Notes: generated by a model from the letters alone, not told the origin. 64,000 nucleotides of DNA from Anaerolineae bacterium (GCA_018648685.1 JABGQT010000134.1:1-64000), one strand, 5' to 3'; shown: positions 26,171 through 36,886, counted from the first letter of the stretch. Program-made: numbers and translations.

Positions 26171-26653
26171 CTATAATACGTCTCTGATCTTTAGCTTCTC
26201 TACTTTCTCATGTAAAGCCATCACACCGCCAATCAATGCTTCTGGTCGCGGCGGGCAGCCAGAGATGTAAATATCAACAGGAACAATTTCATCAACGCCT
26301 TGCACGACAGCGTAATTATTGAAAACGCCACCACAAGATGCACAATCCCCCATTGCGATAACCCATTTTGGCTCTGCCATCTGATCGTAAAGATGGCGCA
26401 AGACAGGAGCCATTTTTCGACTCACGCGTCCGGCAACGATCATCAAATCAGATTGGCGCGGGCTGGGGCGCATAAGCTCCATCCCGAAACGGCTCATATC
26501 ATAATCGGAGGCTTGGGCAGCCATCATTTCAATAGCACAACAAGCCAAACCAAAAAGCATCGGCCACATCGCCCGCGTGCGTCCCCACCCAACAGCACTT
26601 TCGAGCGTTGTAGTTACTACGCCCATATCAGCGAGTTTTTCTTCTACTCCCAT
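26171..26653 (-). CDS. nuoB: NADH-quinone oxidoreductase subunit B (cluster N2)
   Basis: 160 residues of the PSST subunit. The N2 cluster ligands are the tandem C38-C39 ([10 protein letters not shown]), C104 (MGDCASCGG) and C133 ([10 protein letters not shown]). The Arg-rich [14 protein letters not shown] segment contacts NuoD. Its first 10 bases overlap the end of nuoA. It is the last redox station before quinone. Confidence 0.97.
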   Translation of the reverse strand: MGVEEKLADMGVVTTTLESAVGWGRTRAMWPMLFGLACCAIEMMAAQASDYDMSRFGMELMRPSPRQSDLMIVAGRVSRKMAPVLRHLYDQMAEPKWVIAMGDCASCGGVFNNYAVVQGVDEIVPVDIYISGCPPRPEALIGGVMALHEKVEKLKIRDVL

Positions 26654-27015
26654 TCAAAGGCTCCTTTCTTCCACGCATAGACATAGCCTACGAGCAAGAT
26701 GCCAATAAAGACAAGCATCTCTATAAAAATAAAAGTTCCCATCCCGTTTTTAATATATTCACGGAAGGAAACTGCCCACGGCAAGAAGAAGATGACTTCA
26801 ATGTCAAAAAGAATGAACAAAACGGCCACGAGATAAAAACGCACCGGCATGCGGCGCGTTCCTGGTCCAACAGGTACCATTCCTGATTCGTAGGGCATCG
26901 ACTTTCTTTTTGTTTCACGTTTCGGGCCAAAAACAGTCCCTAAAGTGATCGCGATAACCGCTACAGCCGTTGTAAGAACAAGTAAAATTGCGATAGCAAC
27001 ATATTGAGAGAGCAT
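26644..27015 (-). CDS. nuoA: NADH-quinone oxidoreductase subunit A
   Basis: About 123 residues with three membrane helices. The conserved loop [13 protein letters not shown] (with the Cys of other species replaced) and the charged [26 protein letters not shown] helix are typical. The frame is open to 27054, but the ATG at 27015 follows GAGGA by four bases and gives the usual N-terminus [12 protein letters not shown], so that start is chosen. First gene of the operon; a TATTAT hexamer about 25 bases upstream could be a -10. Confidence 0.95.
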   Translation of the reverse strand: MLSQYVAIAILLVLTTAVAVIAITLGTVFGPKRETKRKSMPYESGMVPVGPGTRRMPVRFYLVAVLFILFDIEVIFFLPWAVSFREYIKNGMGTFIFIEMLVFIGILLVGYVYAWKKGAFEWE

Positions 27016-27070
27016 ATTTCCTCTATATATCCTAAATAATAGGTTGTGATACAACGCACTATTCTAACAT

Positions 27071-27100
27071 AAAAAAGACCTAAAAGGTCAGGTCTTTTTT
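27071..27100. terminator. Bidirectional hairpin between fabI and nuoA
   Basis: AAAAAAGACCT and AGGTCTTTTTT form a perfect 11-base inverted repeat around an 8-base loop, with T-runs on either strand. It lies about 95 bases after the fabI stop and about 55 bases before nuoA. It probably ends fabI transcription so that nuo has its own promoter in the short gap. Confidence 0.8.
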
Positions 27101-27196
27101 ACTTTTTTTATAGACAAAACACACATTCAACGCCTTTTTAGGAGATGATAAACTGAGACGCACCTGTCTCGCGGCGTGATACTGGTGATTTGGCTT

Positions 27197-27982
27197 TTAT
27201 ATTGTCTCTATATCTGGTACGCCCATGATGCTATATCCGGAGTCAACATAGAAAATCTCACCCGTTGTTCGAGCAGATAGGTTAGAGCTAAGGAAAACAG
27301 CCGCATTCCCAACATCTTCAATGGTGATATTTTCATTTAACGGAGCCATTTCTTCAAACGCTTTATACATGGCTTTAAAACCACCCACGCCCGCTGCCGC
27401 CAAAGTACGGATCGGTCCTGCCGAAATCGCGTTCACGCGGACTTTTTGCTTTCCAAAATCATAGGCAAGATAACGCGTAGATGCTTCCAAGGCAGCTTTG
27501 GCAACGCCCATCACATTATAATTCGGGGTTACTTTAACTGAACCGTGATAAGTCATCGACAAAATTGCGCCGCCGGGATTCATAAGGGGCTGAAAAGCGC
27601 GTGATAAAGCAACAAAAGAATAAACACTAATATCCATTGCAAGATGAAAACCTTCACGGCTGGTGTTATAAAAGGGTCCCCGCAATTCGTCACGATTCGC
27701 AAATCCGATAGAGTGAACAAGAATATCTATTTTCCCGAAACGCTCTTCGGCTTTGGCAACAACGGCTGCAATATCTTCATCTTTGCTGACATCACATTCT
27801 TCGACAAAATCACAGCCGATCGATTCTGCAAGCGGATTTACACGACGTTCAAGAATTTCGCCGGCGTAGCTAAGACCAATCGTTGCCCCTTCGCGGTGAA
27901 AAGCTTGCGCAATTCCCCATGCTATTGAATTTTTATTTGCGATGCCAAAGATAAGTGCTGTCTTCCCTTTTAATAAACTCAT
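27197..27982 (-). CDS. fabI: Enoyl-ACP reductase
   Basis: 261 residues, an NADH-dependent short-chain reductase that carries out the last step of each fatty acid elongation round. It begins [26 protein letters not shown] with the FabI-type GIANxxSIAxGIA nucleotide loop. The active site is Y145, Y155, M158 and K162 ([23 protein letters not shown]), as in E. coli FabI, and [13 protein letters not shown] forms the flexible substrate loop. An upstream extension of the frame is ignored because the ATG at 27982 has a GAAGGAG site five bases away. It lies upstream of the nuo operon, split from it by a hairpin. Confidence 0.96.
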   Translation of the reverse strand: MSLLKGKTALIFGIANKNSIAWGIAQAFHREGATIGLSYAGEILERRVNPLAESIGCDFVEECDVSKDEDIAAVVAKAEERFGKIDILVHSIGFANRDELRGPFYNTSREGFHLAMDISVYSFVALSRAFQPLMNPGGAILSMTYHGSVKVTPNYNVMGVAKAALEASTRYLAYDFGKQKVRVNAISAGPIRTLAAAGVGGFKAMYKAFEEMAPLNENITIEDVGNAAVFLSSNLSARTTGEIFYVDSGYSIMGVPDIETI

Positions 27983-28267
27983 TTTTACTCCTTCAATAAT
28001 TCGTTTCTTCGAGAGTATAACCCCATCGACTGGCTGAGAGTGACGCACGAAATAAAAATGGGGTGTAGACTTTGCCAACATAACGAGATTAAGCCAAAAT
28101 CCACAGGTGATACATCCCAGAGAGCTTTAGAAGCATTTTCCAAAGAGTACTCTAAGCCTCTTGATTTCGTTGTCAAGACAAGTATTATGTATCCATGAAT
28201 ATTTTTTGATACTGCAAAACTTTAGAAGTAGACCTTTTTCGTAAAAAACTATTCTTAGGATAATAAA

Positions 28268-29311
28268 ATGCTAAAAAAAACACTCCCCTTTATTTTTTTG
28301 ACAGTTATTCTTCTATCTGCCTGTGGAGCACAAACAGCTGAGTCTACTACAAGCACACCGAGCGCCACCACCTCGCCCGCTACGAATACACCAAAACCGA
28401 CATCTACGCCAGAGTCTGATGAGATGCTGACCCCAACGCTCGAAGCTACAATTGTCCCTACAGCGACTATTCCTCCCCCTGAAAATGCCCTTGATTGTAT
28501 TAACGAAGCCGCTTTTGTCAGCGACATAACCATTCCTGACAATAGCGATCTGAATGCAGGCCAAGCCTTTACAAAAACATGGCAAATCAGGAATACAGGG
28601 ACCTGTATTTGGTGGTCTGGGTATACGTTAAGTCACTATTCAGAAAATGCACTTGGCGCACCAGAATCTGTCCCACTGCCACGAACAAATTCTGGCGAAA
28701 TAGCAGATATTTCTATAGATTTAATTGCACCTGATACAGCAGGAACATACCAAGGGAATTTTGTCGTCAAAAATCCGGATGGTTTAATTATGAAGGTTGA
28801 TAATGATTCCCGTTTGTGGGTTATTTTCAACGTAAAGGATAGTGTAGCTGCAACAAGTCCAGCAAATGGAAGTGATCCTGATCCCAGCAAGGCCGCCTGT
28901 ACCTTTATCCTCGACACAGCCCGCCCCGCTGAGGTCTTATCTGCGATCAATGCATATCGTGCGCAAAACACTTTACCTGCATACACGATGAACGATCAAC
29001 TGGTGCAAGCTGCCCAATCCCATTCGCAAGATATGGCATGCAATAATCTTTTTGTTCATGCAGGTTCTGATGGCTCTACGCCGCAAACGCGTGCAACTTC
29101 TGCTGGATATTCTGGCGCAAAGGTGACGGAAAATGTTTATGGCAGCTACCCACCCCTTTCGCCGGAAGAAGTTAAAGAATGGTGGCGGCTCGACCAAGTA
29201 GATATCAATCATAATAAAAACCTGATCAGCACCCAATACACTGAAGTGGGAATCGGCTACGCGTTCTTTAATAATTATGGTTATTATGTGGTTGTTTTCG
29301 GCGTGCCCTAG
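28268..29311 (+). CDS. Lipoprotein with NBR1-like Ig domain and CAP/SCP domain
   Basis: 347 residues. A lipoprotein signal ends at LSAC (C19). A Ser/Thr/Pro-rich linker runs to about 72. Residues 75-192 form an NBR1-like Ig domain: AFTKTWQIRNTGTCIWWSGYTL and APDTAGTYQGNFVVKNPDG. Residues 212-347 are a CAP (SCP/PR-1) domain with VLSAINAYRAQNTLPAY, SHSQDMACNNLFVHAGSDGSTP, TENVYGSYP and the final GYAFFNNYGYYVVVFG. The CAP metal-site candidates H264, E289 and H315 are present. It is anchored outside the membrane and may bind wall polymers or act as a hydrolase; its target is unknown. It lies alone, 186 bases from fabI. Confidence 0.9.
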   Translation: MLKKTLPFIFLTVILLSACGAQTAESTTSTPSATTSPATNTPKPTSTPESDEMLTPTLEATIVPTATIPPPENALDCINEAAFVSDITIPDNSDLNAGQAFTKTWQIRNTGTCIWWSGYTLSHYSENALGAPESVPLPRTNSGEIADISIDLIAPDTAGTYQGNFVVKNPDGLIMKVDNDSRLWVIFNVKDSVAATSPANGSDPDPSKAACTFILDTARPAEVLSAINAYRAQNTLPAYTMNDQLVQAAQSHSQDMACNNLFVHAGSDGSTPQTRATSAGYSGAKVTENVYGSYPPLSPEEVKEWWRLDQVDINHNKNLISTQYTEVGIGYAFFNNYGYYVVVFGVP

Positions 29312-29345
29312 GAGCAGTAGCCAGTTTTCAGTAATCGGTAAATTT

Positions 29346-29374
29346 AGTAGGTCACGCTTGTGGCGTGGCTTACT
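29346..29374. repeat. Short palindrome after the CAP lipoprotein gene
   Basis: AGTAGGTCACGC and GCGTGGCTTACT pair at 10 of 12 positions around a short loop. Only four T follow, so it is a poor terminator. It could be a dispersed palindrome; no second copy was seen in the window. Confidence 0.35.
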
Positions 29375-29524
29375 TTTAAATGGCAACCAAGCCCAAATCA
29401 CGAATCATACAATGCTCGCTAAATGGGAATTTGTGTTTCGTTCACATACCTGTTCATTAAAAGGGGGCAAGTTAATTCTACTCTCTAAAAACATCAGAAC
29501 TTTGTAAGAGTCCGTTAACATCCC

Positions 29525-29553
29525 TTGACGTTGGCTATGGGGGCAAGTATTAT
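29525..29553 (+). promoter_or_regulatory. Sigma-70-type promoter of groESL
   Basis: TTGACG at 29525-29530 and TATTAT at 29548-29553 are separated by 17 bases, the best spacing for a housekeeping sigma factor. Transcription should begin at about 29560, just before or within the CIRCE-like operator, as in other HrcA-controlled operons. Confidence 0.8.
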
Positions 29554-29564
29554 TTGGGACGAAA

Positions 29565-29591
29565 TTAGCACCTTAGCCTTTAGGGTGCTAA
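29565..29591 (+). promoter_or_regulatory. CIRCE-type HrcA operator
   Basis: The sequence is TTAGCACCT, nine spacer bases, GGGTGCTAA. The CIRCE consensus is TTAGCACTC-N9-GAGTGCTAA; 9-9-9 spacing is kept and only the innermost bases differ. It lies between the promoter and groES. HrcA (gene not in this window) should repress groESL in the absence of heat stress. Confidence 0.85.
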
Positions 29592-29619
29592 AATGTTGAA
29601 TAAGGAAGATTTACCCAAG

Positions 29620-31582
<1,963 letters not shown>

Positions 31583-31603
31583 GCCAAAAACTAAAATGAT
31601 TTC

Positions 31604-31636
31604 AAAAACCCCGTTCATCTACGAATGGGGTTTTTG
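31604..31636 (+). terminator. Terminator of groESL
   Basis: AAAACCCCGTTC and GAATGGGGTTTT pair (one G-T pair) around ATCTAC and are followed by T. It lies 22 bases after the groEL stop. Confidence 0.88.
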
Positions 31637-31663
31637 CTTTACGGTATAATTTCAGCCAACTAA

Positions 31664-31754
31664 GATGTGCGCTGCATCTGCTTTTGGATGCGTTGCACAT
31701 CGGGTTTACAATATACCCCGAAGTGCAACGCATTTTAGAAATGCAATGCACTTC
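31664..31754. repeat. Double hairpin related to the GTGCRACGCA repeats
   Basis: Two hairpins stand side by side: GATGTGCGCTGCATC (31664) with GATGCGTTGCACATC (31687), and GAAGTGCAACGCATT (31720) with AATGCAATGCACTTC (31740), each pairing at 13 of 15 positions. The core GTGCAACGCA is shared with the ends of the elements at 6433-6527 and 40446-40538. It lies between the groESL terminator and the next gene. Confidence 0.6.
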
Positions 31755-31790
31755 TATCGCTAATTACCTACACAAGGATATTATTTTCTC

Positions 31791-32672
31791 TTGGATACCC
31801 GAACTGGCTTCCCTTTAATAGCATTTCTCATCATCCTGACATTATCCGCTTGTGGGGCATCTCAGAGCGCTTCTACCCCTACACTTGCTCCCGCTACCGC
31901 GACATCTGCCCCACCCACTGCTACATCTGTTCCGGCAGCAGCAACGGTGAATGGTGAGGTAATTTCTCTCGAAGAATTCAACGCAGAACTCCTCCGCTTT
32001 CAGGATGCGCAGACCGCACTAGGGAAAACTATTTCCGTCGAAGAGGCGGGAGACCGCGTTCTAAAAAATCTCATTGACCAGCTTTTGCTCGCTCAAGCTG
32101 CTGCAGATGCAGGATATACGCTCGAGGATACCGACTTAGATGCTCGGGTTGCAGCATTAGCGGAAGATATTGGGGGCGAGGAAAATTTATCCGCTTGGCA
32201 GGCAAGCCATGACTACACGAACGAATCCTTCCGATCATCCTTGAGAAAATCAATAGAAGCAGCGTGGATGCGTGACAAAATCCTTACAGAACTCCCCAGT
32301 ACCGCCGAACAGGTACACGCCCAGCAAATTTTGCTCTATAATCGGGAAACGGCTGAGGATATTCAGTCCAAATTGCAAAGCGGTGCAAAATTTGGCGATC
32401 TGGCTTCAGCTTATGACCCGAATACAAATGGCGAATTGGGCTGGTTTCCACGAAATTATTTATTGGAAAAAAACATCGAAGATGCCGCCTTTTCTTTGGA
32501 GATCGGATTGCCAAGCGATATTATCGAAACAGAAGTTGGTTTTCACATTATCATGGTCTTGGAAAAAGAGACAGAACGCCCGCTTTCGCCTGATGCTTTG
32601 CTGGTGTTGCAAGAAAAGGCTTTGCTAGATTGGTTAGCAAATGCACGCGAAACGAGTAAAATAGAGAAATAA
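31791..32672 (+). CDS. Parvulin-type (PpiC) peptidyl-prolyl isomerase lipoprotein
   Basis: 293 residues. A lipoprotein signal ends at LTLSAC, followed by an Ala/Thr/Pro linker. A SurA/PrsA-like N-terminal helical chaperone part (NGEVISLEEFNAELLRFQDAQ, then VLKNLIDQLLLAQAA) precedes a parvulin domain at about 165-275: EQVHAQQILLYN, KLQSGAKFGDLASAYDPNTNGELGWFPR, GLPSDIIETEVGFHIIMVLE. It should help proteins fold outside the membrane. The start is TTG at 31791, with AAGGA about 12 bases upstream; no ATG would keep the signal peptide. Confidence 0.88.
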   Translation: MDTRTGFPLIAFLIILTLSACGASQSASTPTLAPATATSAPPTATSVPAAATVNGEVISLEEFNAELLRFQDAQTALGKTISVEEAGDRVLKNLIDQLLLAQAAADAGYTLEDTDLDARVAALAEDIGGEENLSAWQASHDYTNESFRSSLRKSIEAAWMRDKILTELPSTAEQVHAQQILLYNRETAEDIQSKLQSGAKFGDLASAYDPNTNGELGWFPRNYLLEKNIEDAAFSLEIGLPSDIIETEVGFHIIMVLEKETERPLSPDALLVLQEKALLDWLANARETSKIEK

Positions 32673-32696
32673 ATTGCTCTTGATGGAGAGTTTCTT

Positions 32697-33458
32697 ATGG
32701 CAGATTTTGATTACACTGACGATAGCTTTGTAGAGGAAGAAGAGGAAAAAAAGTCTTTCAGCATTGATATGCTGGATGTGTTTTCGATTCTTCTTTTGGT
32801 AGGTGCAGCTTGTCTTGGGGCTTATTTCTTGTTGATTTTCATGAACCCTTACACGGCACTAAATCCACTCCCGCCGAATACACCTATCCCACCTGTGGTT
32901 ATTCCTTCTGCAACAATCACTCCACTTCAATTGGACGACCCTTGGACAGAAACCCCCACTATTCAGCCCTCTATTACGCCAACATCACGCGCGACTTTTA
33001 CCCCTATCCCCACGAACACACCTTTGGTTCTTTTTACAGAAACCTTTACGCCAGAACCGCCAACGGCTACGGCAACGCCGCAAATGCCCTTTGAAGCAAC
33101 GGTACAAAAGATCAGCAGCACCGTAATACACTCTGACACTGCTTGCAATTGGCTTGGTGTTGGCGGGACAATAGAAGACTCAGATAAAAGTCCCCTTTGG
33201 GGGGTTCAAGTTCGACTTCAAGGAAATTTGCTTGGAAAAACTGTCGACCAGCTTGTTATTTCAGGGATAAGTCAAGCGTATGGGAGATCTGGATTTGAAT
33301 TTATTTTGGGTGATGCACCCATTCCATCAGATGGTGAGTCTTTGTATATTCGCCTTTTTGATCAGGCTGGTTTACCCCTCTCGGATGAAGTTCGTTTTAG
33401 CACTTCGGCATCATGTGAAGAGAATTTGATTCTCATTCGCTTTACGAAGGTAAGATAA
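32697..33458 (+). CDS. Membrane-anchored protein with Thr/Pro linker and beta-rich C-terminal domain
   Basis: 253 residues of no named family. A short acidic cytoplasmic tail (FVEEEEEKKSF) is followed by one membrane helix (about 27-48), a Thr/Pro-rich linker (about 52-132) and a beta-rich outer domain (about 135-253). The domain includes CNWLGVGGTIEDSDKSPLWGVQVRLQG and two Cys (C150, C240) that could form a disulfide. The style resembles carboxypeptidase-regulatory-like or Ig-like modules found many times in Anaerolineae. It begins 24 bases after the parvulin gene, so both may act together at the cell surface. Confidence 0.75.
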   Translation: MADFDYTDDSFVEEEEEKKSFSIDMLDVFSILLLVGAACLGAYFLLIFMNPYTALNPLPPNTPIPPVVIPSATITPLQLDDPWTETPTIQPSITPTSRATFTPIPTNTPLVLFTETFTPEPPTATATPQMPFEATVQKISSTVIHSDTACNWLGVGGTIEDSDKSPLWGVQVRLQGNLLGKTVDQLVISGISQAYGRSGFEFILGDAPIPSDGESLYIRLFDQAGLPLSDEVRFSTSASCEENLILIRFTKVR

Positions 33459-33481
33459 TCTTTTTCTAAATTTCAACAAAG

Positions 33482-33518
33482 AAAAACGCCGCGTATTTTG
33501 AAAATACGCGGCGTTTTT
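33482..33518. terminator. Bidirectional terminator between convergent genes
   Basis: AAAAACGCCGCGTATTTT and AAAATACGCGGCGTTTTT form a perfect long inverted repeat with a one-base centre. T-runs follow on either strand. It separates the plus-strand membrane protein from the minus-strand cDPG-synthetase-like gene. Confidence 0.9.
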
Positions 33519-33543
33519 TATTTAGTCTTTCTATTCTTAGAAC

Positions 33544-34863
33544 CTACTTCCCAAACTTCTCTTTCAAAATATCTTCCAGTGTGGGAACGCCGATCTCCTG
33601 GATCTCATAGCGCACACGCTGATAGGGTTTATCTATTTTGATGACGCGCGTCAGGTCGATGGGCGTGCCGATAATGACCATATCTACATCGGCGGCGTTG
33701 ATGGTTTCTTCTAGGTCGCGGGTTTGCGCTTCGCCGTATCCCATTGCAGGGAGAATATTGCCAGTTTCGGGATATTTCTCGAATGTTTCAGCTATTGAGC
33801 CAACCGCAAAGGGGCGCGGATCAACGATCTCAGCCGCGCCGAAACGACGAGCGGCAACGTAGCCTGCGCCGTATTTCATCCCGCCGTGCGTCAGGGTGGG
33901 ACCATCTTCAACGACCAAAACGCGTTTGCCTTGAATTGCGGCGGGATCATCCACAAATAATGGGGATGCGCCTTCAACGACGACCGCGTTCGGGTTCAGA
34001 CTACGCAAATTTTCGCGTACCAAGATGACGTCATCGGGCGATGCGGTATCTACTTTGTTGATCACGAAAACATCTGCAGAACGCGCATTTGTCTCGCCGG
34101 GGTAGAAGGTCAATTCATGTCCCGGTCGAAGTGGGTCGGCAACCACGATCTCCATATCTGAAACGTAGAAGGGCAGGTCGTTGTTTCCGCCGTCCCACAA
34201 AATAATATCCACTTCTTTTTCTGCGGCACGCACAATTTTCTCATAATCTACACCAGCGAAAACAAGCACGCCATTGTCGATATGGGGTTCGTACTCTTCA
34301 CGCTCTTCGATGGTGCATTCGTACTCGTCCAAGTCGTCATAGTCAGCGTAACGCTGGACTTCCTGAGCGACCAAATTACCGTAGGGCATGGGATGGCGAA
34401 TGGCGGCGACTTTATAGCCCATATCGCGGAGGATGAGGGAAACGCGGCGCGTTGTTTGAGATTTGCCACATCCCGTGCGGACGGCGCAAACCGAAACAAC
34501 CGGTTTTGTGGACTTGATTTGGGTTTGCTTTGCGCCTAATAAGCGGAAGTTTGCCCCCAGTGCATTGACTTGCGAAGCCTTGTGCATCACATATTCATGC
34601 GGCACATCTGAATAGGCAAAAACGACTTCTTCGACATCCAATTCTTTGATAAGTTCTTCGAGTTGCGCTTCATCGTGGATGGGAATGCCTTTGGGATAAA
34701 GCTCGCCCGCTAAAACATCGGGATATACACGCCCTTCGATGTCGGGGATTTGGGTAGCAGTGAAGGCAACAACTTCGTAATCCTTATTGCCACGGAAAAC
34801 GGTATTGAAGTTGTGGAAGTCGCGTCCTGCGGCTCCCATGATGAGGGTACGGATAGGGGACAT
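33544..34863 (-). CDS. Cyclic 2,3-diphosphoglycerate synthetase-like P-loop protein
   Basis: 439 residues, matching by its layout the family of archaeal cyclic 2,3-diphosphoglycerate synthetase. The N-terminal Rossmann-like part starts RTLIMGAAGRDFHNFNTVFRGN. A P-loop follows, VCAVRTGCGKSQTTR (about 125-139), then DIILWDGGNNDLPFYVSD and VINKVDTA, a GTPase-like NKxD. In archaeal methanogens the product is a thermoprotectant, but most bacterial members have no proven role. The start has AAGGAG nine bases upstream. No partner gene is adjacent; argS lies 200 bases away. Confidence 0.8.
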   Translation of the reverse strand: MSPIRTLIMGAAGRDFHNFNTVFRGNKDYEVVAFTATQIPDIEGRVYPDVLAGELYPKGIPIHDEAQLEELIKELDVEEVVFAYSDVPHEYVMHKASQVNALGANFRLLGAKQTQIKSTKPVVSVCAVRTGCGKSQTTRRVSLILRDMGYKVAAIRHPMPYGNLVAQEVQRYADYDDLDEYECTIEEREEYEPHIDNGVLVFAGVDYEKIVRAAEKEVDIILWDGGNNDLPFYVSDMEIVVADPLRPGHELTFYPGETNARSADVFVINKVDTASPDDVILVRENLRSLNPNAVVVEGASPLFVDDPAAIQGKRVLVVEDGPTLTHGGMKYGAGYVAARRFGAAEIVDPRPFAVGSIAETFEKYPETGNILPAMGYGEAQTRDLEETINAADVDMVIIGTPIDLTRVIKIDKPYQRVRYEIQEIGVPTLEDILKEKFGK

Positions 34864-35062
34864 TGAATATTACTCCTTGAAAGATGTAATTTTCAATCGA
34901 ATTCCGCTCTTGCTCTCGTTCGTTGTGTAGATACGCAACAACAAAGAAGCTCCTGCGCTTTAGTGGAGTTTCTTGGCACAACGCCGCTCTGTGAGCAAAG
35001 CTGTGCAGCCCGCGAGAATAACGGGAACGATTGATTTTCGTAACGGGGCTTTCCCCGCTACG

Positions 35063-36886
35063 TCACATCACTTCTGGGGCTGTGATGCCCAAAAGCGCCA
35101 AGGCATTGGCGAGAGTTTGCTTGGCAGCGGCAACCAGCCGCAACCGAGCATCTCGAATTGCATCTGTTTCGGCTTTTAGCACTGAAACAGCGTGGTAGAA
35201 AGAGTGAAACGCGCTCGCCAGATCGTAAGCATAAGTCGCCATGATCATCGGGCGATATTCATTCGCGGCCTGTTCAACAACAGCCGGGAAACGGGATAAT
35301 AATTCAATTAATGCTATTTCGTGCGAAGTGAGTTCAAAGTTGAAGGTTGCAGGTTTAAGCTTTTCAACATTCAACTTTGAACCTTCAACCTTAAATTTCT
35401 TCAAAATGCTCGCCGCCCTAACATGCGCGTTCTGGATATACGGTCCCGTGCGCCCTTCAAAACTGAGGGCTACGTCCATATCGAAGATGGTGTCGCGACT
35501 GTTGTCTACAGCGAGCATGGCATAAGCGAGTGCGCCTAAACCGACACTTTCTGCGACTTCGGCACGTTGCTCATCGGAGAGATTCGGGTTTTTCTCTTTG
35601 CTGGTTTCTGTAAAACGTCGAATTGCCTCATCTGCTACGTCTTTGAAGATGACCACGCGTCCTTTACGGGCAGACATGGCACCGCCGGGCAAGCTGACGA
35701 ATCCATAGCCAAGATGGTAGCATTTTTCTGCCTGTTCAAACCCCCACAAACCTAAAATGGCAAAGGCTTGCATAAAGTGCATAGATTGGCGCACATCCAC
35801 CACATAAATGGAACGGTCTACGCCGAATTCGTTAAATTTCTTCTTCGCCAAAGATAAATCTTTGGTCAAATATAAAGTCGTACCGTCGTTACGCAAAAGG
35901 ACGTTGGTGCGATATTTCTCTTTTGTCAATCCCAGCTTCTCGTCAATTTTGACGATCACTGCGCCGCCTTCGGGGCGTTCATCGGTGGCGATGTCGAGAT
36001 CAATCAGTTCTTGCACAACGGCTTTCGATGGCTCATCCTCTACGCTTTCGAAGAACCAAGTATCAATATTGATGCCGATTTGCAGCAAAATCTCTTTCAA
36101 CTCATCCAAAGACCACTCGCGTGTCTCAAGCCACAGGTCACGGATGTATTCGTCTCCCGCATCCCATTTTCTATACATTTCACGTCGCTCTGCATCATAT
36201 TTTTCGCGCAGAATCCGCTCATCATCTGTCTCATTTTCTTTTTCGGTGAGCATGTTGGTGGCTTCGACATAAAGGTTGAGCAGCCATTGCCCACGCTCGT
36301 GGATGCCATCTGGCTCCTGCCTTTTGTAAAATTTTTCGTAAATCCACAAAACGGTAATCACGCCCAACCCGATATCGCCGGGATAGGCAGCTCGGATGGT
36401 TTCAAAACCCGCAAATTCAACAAGGCGCGAGAGGGATTCGCCAAGGATGGCGTTGCGATAATGCCCGATGTGGAAGGAGTGATGGGTGTTCGGCTGCGCG
36501 TATTCGACCATGACACGCTCGCCTTTCGACTTACCACGCCCAAAATCACTTTTTTCCTGAAGAATAGCAGCGATGACGCGTTCCGCGAAATCTTCGGTGA
36601 CGAAATAAAGATTGAGATAACCCCGCACAGCCTCGACTCGGCTGATGCCTTTGGGGAGACCAATTTCATCTCTCATGGCTTCTGCAATTTCCTGCGCCCG
36701 CATCGGGACTTTGACACCTTTGCCAGCTTTTGCTTCATTTGCCGCCGTCTGAAAAAATGACGTGGATGTGCCCCACTCCCCGTTAAAGGGAATCGGCTGC
36801 CATTTTAGCTCGGCAAGGGGAATGTCGTTTTCAGCGCAATAGCTGCGGATTTTTTCTTCTATGGCGATGGTTTCTTGGTTGAACAT
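35063..36886 (-). CDS. argS: Arginyl-tRNA synthetase
   Basis: 607 residues, class Ia. The N-terminal tRNA-D-loop-binding domain is followed by the HIGH motif in TGNTHHSFHIGHYRN style (QPNTHHSFHIGHYRNAILG), the catalytic core, and a KMSK-type MSARKGRVV. The C-terminal DALR anticodon-binding domain (AAVVEQAANEYRPMIMATYAYDLASAFHSFYHAV) ends the protein. It charges tRNA-Arg in the cytoplasm. A 51-base palindrome lies in frame between the catalytic and DALR domains, adding a KVEGSKLNVEKLKPATFNFE-like linker. The spacer before it (34864-35062) holds only short GC-rich inverted repeats. Confidence 0.95.
   Translation of the reverse strand: MFNQETIAIEEKIRSYCAENDIPLAELKWQPIPFNGEWGTSTSFFQTAANEAKAGKGVKVPMRAQEIAEAMRDEIGLPKGISRVEAVRGYLNLYFVTEDFAERVIAAILQEKSDFGRGKSKGERVMVEYAQPNTHHSFHIGHYRNAILGESLSRLVEFAGFETIRAAYPGDIGLGVITVLWIYEKFYKRQEPDGIHERGQWLLNLYVEATNMLTEKENETDDERILREKYDAERREMYRKWDAGDEYIRDLWLETREWSLDELKEILLQIGINIDTWFFESVEDEPSKAVVQELIDLDIATDERPEGGAVIVKIDEKLGLTKEKYRTNVLLRNDGTTLYLTKDLSLAKKKFNEFGVDRSIYVVDVRQSMHFMQAFAILGLWGFEQAEKCYHLGYGFVSLPGGAMSARKGRVVIFKDVADEAIRRFTETSKEKNPNLSDEQRAEVAESVGLGALAYAMLAVDNSRDTIFDMDVALSFEGRTGPYIQNAHVRAASILKKFKVEGSKLNVEKLKPATFNFELTSHEIALIELLSRFPAVVEQAANEYRPMIMATYAYDLASAFHSFYHAVSVLKAETDAIRDARLRLVAAAKQTLANALALLGITAPEVM
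35332..35382. repeat. In-frame palindromic element inside argS
   Basis: GTTCAAAGTTGAAGGTTG (35332-35349) and CAACATTCAACTTTGAAC (35365-35382) pair at 17 of 18 positions around a 15-base loop. The total of 51 bases is 17 codons, so the reading frame is kept. It codes for the linker before the DALR domain of ArgS, where length varies between species. The wording (GTTGAAGGTT style) resembles dispersed palindromes found in spacers of other genomes. Confidence 0.7.

Noticed and set aside
27016-27070. Third copy of the GTGCRACGCA element upstream of nuoA
   Set aside because: Only ACAACGCACT is shared; there is no matching opposite arm or interior block.
34864-35062. tRNA or small RNA gene between the cDPG-like gene and argS
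   Set aside because: Several GC-rich short inverted repeats are present but no cloverleaf or conserved T-arm was found.
36011-36760. Open frame of 249 codons on the plus strand opposite argS
   Set aside because: It lies fully inside argS with no recognisable motif and no promoter or ribosome site.
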